Source: CAKMMH01 sp927798255 (GTDB lineage: Bacteria > Bdellovibrionota_C > UBA2361 > CAKMMH01). From it: a stretch of 5,210 nucleotides of DNA. Positions 1-5,015 of the stretch are shown here, one piece after another. The position numbers were made by a program, and so were the translations under genes. Under the pieces are notes generated by a model. The model did no database searches and was not told the DNA's origin. It worked only from the letters and a program-made list of their open reading frames with translations. Position 1 is the stretch's first letter, and each line of letters begins with the position of its first letter. Location of the stretch: assembly GCA_034180415.1 (NCBI GenBank), contig JAXFOK010000072.1, forward strand, positions 1 through 5,210, given 5' to 3'.

Positions 1-1
1 A

Positions 2-166
2 AAATCAGAAACAAACTTAAATGCAAAATCATTAAAAACATATAGAGAAAAATTTGCTCCAGAAATAAGCATTAGAACAAGTCTTGCAGATTTTGAAATT
101 AATGATGGACTTTACAACATTCCACTTTATATGATTAATAATTTGGATAAAATTCTTGATAATTAG
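2..166 (+). CDS. C-terminal end of a probable DUF4143-type AAA ATPase (partial)
   Basis: An open frame enters from the left edge and runs 54 codons to a TAG at 164-166. The start lies outside the window. The peptide includes AKSLKTYREKFAPEISIRTS followed by a DGLYNIPLYMI segment. This pattern, a lysine- and tyrosine-rich stretch, then IRTS, then a short loop and (N/D)LPLY-like closing strand, is what I know from the C-terminal DUF4143 domain of the widespread AAA+ ATPases with that domain, whose cellular role is poorly defined. The family call is from memory of the motif, and only the tail is visible. The gene points toward the tracrRNA gene and converges with it. There is no sign that it belongs to the CRISPR operon, which has its own promoter. 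Confidence 0.65.
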   Translation, partial: KSETNLNAKSLKTYREKFAPEISIRTSLADFEINDGLYNIPLYMINNLDKILDN

Positions 167-365
167 GAAATTATAATGGGAAAGCTTATTTAAGACGTTA
201 TAAATAAATGTATGCTAAATGTAAATATTGCATTTTCCATTTTGGAAATAACCACGTAGTGCCACGTAGTGCTAAGTGTTAAATATAATTAGCAAAGTAA
301 TAAAAAAGTAATAAATATGATGTGTTAAGATGAACTATAGAACTTTTTTCGATAGCTCAAGTTCG
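167..365. other. AT-rich intergenic region between the ATPase tail and the tracrRNA terminator
   Basis: I see no credible gene here on either strand. The longest plus-strand ATG frame I noticed (208-282) has 24 codons and no ribosome binding site. Several weak AT hairpins are present: TTATTTA at 186-192 with TAAATAA at 201-207, TTTCCA at 234-239 with TGGAAA at 243-248, and GAACTT at 340-345 with AAGTTC at 359-364. None is followed by a convincing T-tract, so no terminator for the ATPase gene is called. The region receives converging transcription from the ATPase gene and the tracrRNA. Confidence 0.6.
252..271. repeat. Tandem 10-bp direct repeat, two copies
   Basis: The unit CCACGTAGTG occurs twice head to tail with no mismatch, followed by a weaker resemblance in CTAAGTG at 272-278. 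It stands out because it is GC-rich compared with the surrounding AT-rich sequence. The unit contains CACGTAGTG, which is close to self-complementary. No function can be assigned. It may be a simple slippage duplication or a paired protein-binding site. Confidence 0.6.
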
Positions 366-366
366 T

Positions 367-398
367 AAAATAGAAAAGGGAGACCCGAAAGTCTCCCT
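367..398 (-). terminator. Rho-independent terminator of the tracrRNA
   Basis: Read on the minus strand, AGGGAGAC (398-391) pairs perfectly with GTCTCCCT (384-377) around a 6-nt TTTCGG loop, and is followed by TTTTCTATTTT (377-367). It is the most GC-rich stem in the non-coding part of the window. The T-tract lies only on the minus-strand exit side, which independently supports leftward transcription of the tracrRNA. The hairpin probably also serves as the last structured element bound by Cas9. Confidence 0.93.
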
Positions 399-497
399 AG
401 ATGTTAAAAAATATTAAAAAATAAATTTTAACAGTGCTTTACGATATCTTAAAAATTAAGATATCTTATCATAGTAACGCTAACTCCGTCTTAGTTC

Positions 498-506
498 TGC
501 TATGAT
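498..506 (+). promoter_or_regulatory. Possible extended -10 element inside the anti-repeat, facing cas9
   Basis: Because the anti-repeat is a diverged copy of the CRISPR repeat, its plus strand keeps the nine bases TGCTATGAT that form the proposed promoter -10 in the array repeats. Here it points right, toward cas9, with a start site expected near 513 and a leader of about 130 nt. The -35 seen in the array repeats is not conserved here (CGCTAA at the matching spacing), so activity would depend on the extended -10 alone. It may simply be a by-product of the anti-repeat's ancestry. Confidence 0.35.
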
Positions 507-524
507 ATACTTAAAACGAGTTTA

Positions 525-552
525 AGTTTACAGTATCGAAATGATTTTACAA
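525..552 (-). promoter_or_regulatory. Candidate tracrRNA promoter
   Basis: On the minus strand, TTGTAA (552-547) and TAAACT (530-525) are separated by 16 bp, and each matches four of six sigma70 consensus bases. Initiation would fall near 518, about a dozen bases before the anti-repeat. A competing reading uses GATACT (537-532) as the -10, but it has no good -35. In such AT-rich DNA either could be chance. Confidence 0.4.
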
Positions 553-586
553 GTGTTTTTTATATAAATTTTAAAAAATTCCATTC

Positions 587-615
587 TATACAGCCAAAAG
601 TTTTATTGATATAAT
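587..615 (+). promoter_or_regulatory. Candidate sigma70-type promoter of the cas9-cas1-cas2 operon
   Basis: A perfect TATAAT (610-615) follows TATACA (587-592, four of six matches to TTGACA) at the optimal 17-bp spacing. The expected start is near 622, giving a 5' leader of about 25 nt before the cas9 ATG. It is the best promoter match in the divergent region between the tracrRNA gene and cas9. AT richness raises the chance of a false match, but the position fits. Confidence 0.65.
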
Positions 616-646
616 TTTATAGTCTATTTATTGGAATAAATTTTAT

Positions 647-3600
647 ATGGAAAAGAAAGATTTTAAATATACTTTAGGACTAGATATTGGTATTGCATCT
701 GTTGGTTGGGCTGTCATAGATAATGAAGGAAAAAAAATAATAAAATCAGGTGTAAGATGTTTTAATAGAGCTGAAAATCCTAAAACAGGTGAAAGCTTGG
801 CATTACCTAGAAGATTAAAAAGGTCTGTTAGAAGAATTATTAGAAGAAGACATCAAAGATTATGTAGAATTGTAAAACTATTAAGAGAATCTGGATTAAA
901 TTTTGAGAAAAAAGATTTTATTTGTTTTGATCCTTGGAAGCTTAGGTGTGATGCACTTAAAAGAAAATTAAAAGAAGAAGAGTTTGCTTGCATTTTACTT
1001 CATATTGCAAAAAGAAGAGGTTTTAAAAGTGCAAAGAAAATTAAAAAAGTTGATATAAACAATGATAGTATAGAAAAAGACAATAAAAGTGATGAACGCT
1101 CTAAAATGCTTAGTGGTGTTTCAGGCCTAAAAGCAGAACTTGAGAAATCAGGATGTGAAACAATAGGTGAGTATTTAGCAAGTCTTTCAAAAAAAAGAAA
1201 TGAACCTGAAAGCTATAAAAGAACTGTATTAAGAGAATTATTAGAAGATGAAGTTAAAAAGATTTTTGAAATACAATTTAAGGTGGGATGTGCTTTTGCT
1301 AGTAATGTTTTACTTAAAAAGTATTTAGAAATAGCATTCACTCAAAGACCAATTCAATCTACAAAAGATATGGTCGGATTCTGTGAATTTGAAAAGAATG
1401 AAAAAAGAGCTAGTAAGGCAACTTTTACTTTTGAAAAGTTTAGGAATTTACAATTTATTATAAATAATATCAAAATTTCAAAACTTCCAAGATTAGAAGG
1501 TGAAGATATCAAGCGAATAATTAATTTAGCATTAAATGATAAAAGCGGAAAAGTTACTTATAAAAAGATTAGAAAAGAGTTTGAATTAAGAGATGATGAA
1601 AAATTTTTAAATTTAAAATACGGAAGAAATGAAGATGGTAAAAAAGAAAAGGATCCTGAAAGTGAGGTGGCGATTGAATTTAAAGCATATGCTAAGTTAA
1701 GAAAAGCAATTGAAACTATTGATGCTGATTTTTGGAATGAACTTAAAAGTAATATAGATTTATATGATGAAATTGCTCAAATTTTAACAGTCGAGAAAGA
1801 TGAGCGTAAAATTAAAGATTTGTTAACTAACAAGATAAAAGATAAATGTCAAAATCATGAAGATGTCGTTGACAATTTGCTTGATTGCACTTTTGCAACA
1901 CATGGAAACTTATCTTTAAAAGCTATGAGAAAAATTATTCCTTTTTTAGAAGAAGGGTTAACTTATGATAAAGCATGTCTTAATGCAGGTTATAAACATA
2001 GTGAAACAACTATAGGATATGGAAATAAGAAGTTTTTACCAAAGTTTGAAAATTTAAGAAATCCTGTTGTTAATAGGTCATTATCTCAAGTTAGAAAAGT
2101 TGTAAATGCTCTTATTAGAGAATATGGTTCTTTTAAGGATATTTATATTGAACTTGCTAGAGATATGGGAAAAACTTTTAAAGAAAGAAGAGAAATTGAG
2201 AAACGAAACGAAAAAAGTTTTGAAACTGCAAAAGAAAGAAAGGGAAATTTTATAGATATATTTAAAAGAGAACCTTTACCAGGTGAAATAGAAAGATTTA
2301 GATTATGGCAAGAGCAATCACATGTTTGCCCTTATTGTTCAAAGAATATATCACCACATGAGATGGAAAATGGGACACTTTCGCAAGTTGATCATATAGT
2401 CCCATTTAGTAGATCGTTTGATGATAGTTTAAATAATAAAGTTTTAGTTTGTTCAAAATGTAATCAGGAAAAAGGGAATAAAACACCTTATGAATGGTTT
2501 GGAAAAGACATAGAAAAATGGAATAGGTTATTAGAAACAACTTCAAGCTATAATATTTACAAAAAAAGAAATTTATATATCGGACAAAATGATAATAGCA
2601 TAGAATTAGAAGAGAAATTAGATAATTTTAAGAATAGAAATTTAAATGATACTAGGTATATCACAAGAGAAGTAATGAAAGCTATAAAAAATTCGTTACG
2701 ATTTGAAGATAATAAACAGCATGTATTTTGTAGAAATGGTCATGCAACAGATTTATTTAAAAAATTTTGGGGTGTTTCGTATCTTAAAAATAGAGATGAA
2801 AATGATAGACATCATGCACTTGACGCAATAGTTGTTGCACTTTGCTCAAATAGTGCTAATCAAAAGCTATCAACATTTTTTACACATCATGAATATGCTA
2901 ATAATTTAATACAACATTCTAATGTTAAAGAACGTTTTGAGCTTCCTTGGGAAACATTTAGATATGATGTTGAAGAGTCTATTGAAAATATTTTTGTTTC
3001 ACGTATGCCAATAAGAAAAATTACTGGTGAATCACATGAGGAGACAATTAGAAGCCAAAGAACACTTAAAGATGGTGGTAAGATAATATTACAAAGAATT
3101 AAAATTAAAGATGTGACAAGTGATAATATTGAAAAGCTTTATGAGAAAAGTAGGAATAAAAAATTATATGATACGATAAAGAATAGATTGGAAGAATTTA
3201 AGAGTGAACCTAAAAAAGCTTTCTTAGAACCTATTTATATGCCTAAAAATGATGGTAAACAAGGACCACAAATAAAATCTATAACTATTACTACAACTGA
3301 AAAATCTGGACTTTATTTGAATAAAAATGAGAATGCTTCACGACGACCGATTGCTAGTAATGGTAGTATGGTAAGAGTTGATATTTTTGAAAAAGATGGA
3401 AAGTTTTATGGTGTGCCTATTTATGTTGCTGATATGGTGAAAAAGGAATTGCCAAATAGAGCATGTGTGGCACATAAAGATGAGAATGATTGGATATTGA
3501 TTAATGATACTTATAAATTTAAATTTTCTATATATCAATATGATTATATTAAGCTAGAAGGTAAAGATGGAGAATTCATAGAAGGGTATTTTAAATCTTA

Positions 3601-3820
3601 CAATAGGAGTACTGGTGGAATTCATGAGATAATCTCTCACGATAATTCAAAAAGTTTTTCTAGTGGAATAAAAAATTTAAAGAATTTTGAAAAATATACC
3701 GTAGATGTATTAGGAAATAAATATAAAGTTAAATCTGAAAAACGGTATGGTTTGGAGAAGCGTCATAATAACAAATCCTGTCAGTCTAAAATTAAAGGAC
3801 AAACAACTTCAAGTTGTTAA
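647..3820 (+). CDS. cas9: Cas9 endonuclease, compact type II-C
   Basis: This is the RNA-guided DNA endonuclease and effector of the locus. At 1057 residues it sits between the Campylobacter jejuni (984) and Neisseria meningitidis (1082) enzymes. RuvC-I is LGLDIGIASVGWAV with catalytic D13. The arginine-rich bridge helix is at about 55-82, after the II-C signature ENPKTGESLALPRRL. The REC lobe spans about 90-470. RuvC-II is IYIELARDMGK with E502. HNH is at about 555-620 with VDHIVPFSRSFDD (D582, H583) and N606, plus cysteine pairs CPYC (561, 564) and CSKC (602, 605) likely to bind zinc. RuvC-III is RHHALDAIVVA (H723, D726). WED and PAM-interacting regions follow, with MVRVDIFEKDGKFYGVPIY near 908-926. 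All nuclease residues are present, so it should be active. The ATG is fixed by an in-frame TAG at 620-622; a weak TGGAA lies 10 bases upstream. The last 25 residues overlap cas1 and look out-of-frame in origin. PAM preference cannot be read from sequence. Confidence 0.98.
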   Translation: MEKKDFKYTLGLDIGIASVGWAVIDNEGKKIIKSGVRCFNRAENPKTGESLALPRRLKRSVRRIIRRRHQRLCRIVKLLRESGLNFEKKDFICFDPWKLRCDALKRKLKEEEFACILLHIAKRRGFKSAKKIKKVDINNDSIEKDNKSDERSKMLSGVSGLKAELEKSGCETIGEYLASLSKKRNEPESYKRTVLRELLEDEVKKIFEIQFKVGCAFASNVLLKKYLEIAFTQRPIQSTKDMVGFCEFEKNEKRASKATFTFEKFRNLQFIINNIKISKLPRLEGEDIKRIINLALNDKSGKVTYKKIRKEFELRDDEKFLNLKYGRNEDGKKEKDPESEVAIEFKAYAKLRKAIETIDADFWNELKSNIDLYDEIAQILTVEKDERKIKDLLTNKIKDKCQNHEDVVDNLLDCTFATHGNLSLKAMRKIIPFLEEGLTYDKACLNAGYKHSETTIGYGNKKFLPKFENLRNPVVNRSLSQVRKVVNALIREYGSFKDIYIELARDMGKTFKERREIEKRNEKSFETAKERKGNFIDIFKREPLPGEIERFRLWQEQSHVCPYCSKNISPHEMENGTLSQVDHIVPFSRSFDDSLNNKVLVCSKCNQEKGNKTPYEWFGKDIEKWNRLLETTSSYNIYKKRNLYIGQNDNSIELEEKLDNFKNRNLNDTRYITREVMKAIKNSLRFEDNKQHVFCRNGHATDLFKKFWGVSYLKNRDENDRHHALDAIVVALCSNSANQKLSTFFTHHEYANNLIQHSNVKERFELPWETFRYDVEESIENIFVSRMPIRKITGESHEETIRSQRTLKDGGKIILQRIKIKDVTSDNIEKLYEKSRNKKLYDTIKNRLEEFKSEPKKAFLEPIYMPKNDGKQGPQIKSITITTTEKSGLYLNKNENASRRPIASNGSMVRVDIFEKDGKFYGVPIYVADMVKKELPNRACVAHKDENDWILINDTYKFKFSIYQYDYIKLEGKDGEFIEGYFKSYNRSTGGIHEIISHDNSKSFSSGIKNLKNFEKYTVDVLGNKYKVKSEKRYGLEKRHNNKSCQSKIKGQTTSSC

Positions 3821-4637
3821 GGATAAAGAAGTTTCTACAATTCCAGTTGAAGATTTGGCGATAATTTTAATAGATAGTTATACAAATATTTCTACTTCAC
3901 TTCTTTCTTTTCTTGCTGAAAACTATGTGGTAGTTGTCGTTTGTGATAAGAAGCATAACCCTTCTTCTATTTTACTTCCATTTTTGCAGCACTATAGATT
4001 TACTGATATCTTAAAATTACAAATGGAATGTTCATTGCCACTTCAAAAAAGATTGTGGCAAAAAATAGTTGAACAAAAAATTATTAATCAAGCTAAAGTT
4101 CTTTCATTGTACAAAAAAGAAGAAGCTTTGAAACTTTTAAATTTTTCTAAAAAAGTTTTAAGTGGTGATACTTCTAATATGGAAGGTCAAGCTGCTAGAA
4201 TGTACTGGAAGAATTTTTTTGCTAGAGATTTCAAAAGAAAAAAAGAAAATTTTTGTAATTTTGCTTTAAATTATGGTTATACAATTTTACGTTCGGCTTG
4301 TCTTAGAGGAATCGTAGCTAGAGGACTTTTTCCTGCACTTGGAATACATCATAATAATAAACTAAATCAATTTCCACTGGCAGATGATATTATAGAACCT
4401 TTTAGGCCTGTTGTAGATAAGTACGTTTATAATTTAGTAAAAGAAAAAGATGTCGAAAATCAAGAGTTAGAAACAAGTGATAAAGGGTATTTGTTAAATG
4501 TTGTAAATGAGCAAGTAAAATTTGAAGGTGAGCAAATGACAATTTTAAGAGCCGTTGAAGCCTTATCCTCATCTTTAATTGATGCAATGAAAAATCAGGA
4601 TATTAAACTTTTAAAACTTCCGGAAATGATAATATGA
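3747..4637 (+). CDS. cas1: Cas1, CRISPR spacer integrase (type II)
   Basis: Cas1 is the metal-dependent integrase that, as a complex with Cas2, inserts new spacers at the array. The start MVWRSVIITNPVSLKLK matches the conserved N-terminus of type II Cas1 proteins, which fixes the ATG at 3747 although it lies 74 bases inside cas9. The CDKKHNPSS segment (66-74) is the usual end of the N-terminal beta domain. In the helical catalytic domain the likely metal ligands are E146 in NMEGQAARMYW, H201 or H202 in ALGIHHNNKLNQF, and E217 with D213/D214 in LADDIIEPFRPVVD. All are present, and the 296-residue length is normal. The upstream ribosome binding site is weak (a purine run, GAAAAACGG), so translation is probably coupled to cas9. 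The stop overlaps the cas2 start by ATGA. Confidence 0.97.
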   Translation: MVWRSVIITNPVSLKLKDKQLQVVKDKEVSTIPVEDLAIILIDSYTNISTSLLSFLAENYVVVVVCDKKHNPSSILLPFLQHYRFTDILKLQMECSLPLQKRLWQKIVEQKIINQAKVLSLYKKEEALKLLNFSKKVLSGDTSNMEGQAARMYWKNFFARDFKRKKENFCNFALNYGYTILRSACLRGIVARGLFPALGIHHNNKLNQFPLADDIIEPFRPVVDKYVYNLVKEKDVENQELETSDKGYLLNVVNEQVKFEGEQMTILRAVEALSSSLIDAMKNQDIKLLKLPEMII

Positions 4638-4966
4638 GTATAGGTGGAATAAGATTTATGTGGTTATTTGTATTTTTTGATTTACCAACTGGAACTAAGT
4701 CGCAAAGAAGAACAGCAAGTAATTTTAGAAAATTTTTAGTAAAAGATGGATATTGCATGATTCAATTTTCAGTTTATGGTAGAATATGTAATGGACAAGA
4801 TGGAGTAGATAAGCATTTAGTAAGGCTAAAAAACAATCTACCTAGCACTGGGCATGTGCGTTCTATGCAAATAACGGATTTACAATATAGTAAAATGCAG
4901 ATACATGTTGGAAAAAAATTACCTCAAGAAAAACAAGAAAAGGCAATTCAGCTTTCATTTTTTTAA
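4634..4966 (+). CDS. cas2: Cas2, spacer acquisition partner of Cas1 (type II)
   Basis: Cas2 forms the central dimer of the Cas1-Cas2 integration complex. The N-terminal RFMWLFVFFDLPTGTKSQRR carries the first ferredoxin-like strand and the family aspartate (D16). It is followed by FRKFLVKDGYCMIQFSVYGR, which is typical of type II-C Cas2. The end, LPQEKQEKAIQLSFF, also fits the family. The 110-residue length is normal. A GGAA at 4623-4626 in the end of cas1 sits about 7 bases before the ATG, and the ATGA overlap indicates translational coupling. The final codons also form one arm of a strong hairpin proposed as the terminator of leftward array transcription, so this stretch carries two kinds of information. 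Confidence 0.96.
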   Translation: MSIGGIRFMWLFVFFDLPTGTKSQRRTASNFRKFLVKDGYCMIQFSVYGRICNGQDGVDKHLVRLKNNLPSTGHVRSMQITDLQYSKMQIHVGKKLPQEKQEKAIQLSFF

Positions 4967-4979
4967 GCTAAACTGCCTT
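4926..4979 (-). terminator. Probable Rho-independent terminator of the leftward crRNA transcripts, overlapping the cas2 3' end
   Basis: On the minus strand the 15-nt arms at 4979-4965 (AAGGCAGTTTAGCTT) and 4954-4940 (AAGCTGAATTGCCTT) pair at every position if two G-U wobbles are allowed, around a 10-nt A-rich loop. A T-rich tract, TTCTTGTTTTTCTTG, follows at 4939-4925. Read on the plus strand the same two positions are A-C mismatches and the downstream sequence is less T-rich, so the hairpin suits leftward transcripts better. It may work in both directions and also end the cas operon. It lies just past the cas2-proximal end of the array, where a leftward array transcript needs to stop. Confidence 0.7.
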
Positions 4980-5015
4980 GATTCTATAGTGTTTTAAGTA
5001 CCTTAACTCTCATCT
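4967..5015. other. Short spacer-free segment between cas2 and the first repeat
   Basis: These 49 bases contain the right arm of the cas2-end hairpin and then about 36 AT-rich bases with no frame or further structure that I can support. In the crRNA direction this is the downstream end of the array. It could be a trailer, or it could hold the recognition site for Cas1-Cas2 if integration occurs at the cas2 side. Sequence alone does not decide. Confidence 0.5.

Larger units (their letters stand above)
366..518 (-). ncRNA. tracrRNA for the type II-C Cas9
   Basis: The minus strand of 468-506 is an anti-repeat. Paired with the minus-strand crRNA repeat it gives an 8-bp lower stem (one G-U), an asymmetric internal bulge, and an upper stem of about 21 positions with a single G-G mismatch. 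Downstream in the RNA come three hairpins. The first is a perfect 10-bp stem with a 3-nt loop (465-456 with 452-443), almost wholly A-U, starting two bases after the duplex. The second has 8 bp, TGTTAAAA with TTTTAACA (433-426 with 409-402). The third is a Rho-independent terminator at 397-378. This order is the usual tracrRNA plan, in which Cas9 binds the duplex and the following hairpins. The 3' end is set by the T-tract near 367-377. The 5' end near 518 is inferred from a weak promoter, so the length of about 150 nt is approximate. RNase III processing of the duplex is expected from the family. Confidence 0.9.

Noticed and set aside
208..282. A 24-codon plus-strand frame with a CKYC motif
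   Set aside because: Too short, no ribosome binding site, and its end is formed by the tandem 10-bp repeat. The cysteine pair is not enough to call a zinc peptide.
340..364. Inverted repeat GAACTT / AAGTTC downstream of the tracrRNA terminator
   Set aside because: Only 6 bp with a 13-nt loop and no T-tract on the exit side in either direction. The tracrRNA terminator next to it is far stronger.
467..507. The anti-repeat considered as a stray degenerate CRISPR repeat
   Set aside because: It resembles a repeat, but the minus strand continues into ordered hairpins and a terminator, and the pairing with the crRNA repeat has the stem-bulge-stem shape of a crRNA-tracrRNA duplex. No second repeat copy or spacer lies beside it.
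3338..3538. A 66-codon minus-strand open frame inside cas9
   Set aside because: It lies fully within the conserved PAM-interacting part of cas9, has no ribosome binding site or recognisable motif, and is explained by AT-rich codon use on the coding strand.
4005..4016. The 12-mer GATATCTTAAAA in cas1 is also present in the tracrRNA hairpin region (443-454)
   Set aside because: AT-rich words of this length recur by chance in such DNA, and the cas1 copy lies in normal coding sequence without the inverted partner.
4402..4587. A 61-codon minus-strand open frame inside cas1
   Set aside because: It is rich in leucine and histidine as expected of the complement of a lysine- and glutamate-rich coding strand, and it overlaps conserved Cas1 sequence. 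It is a shadow frame.
647..4966. Possibility of type II-A or II-B
   Set aside because: No csn2 or cas4 follows cas1 and cas2 before the array, and the Cas9 size and motifs are those of II-C.
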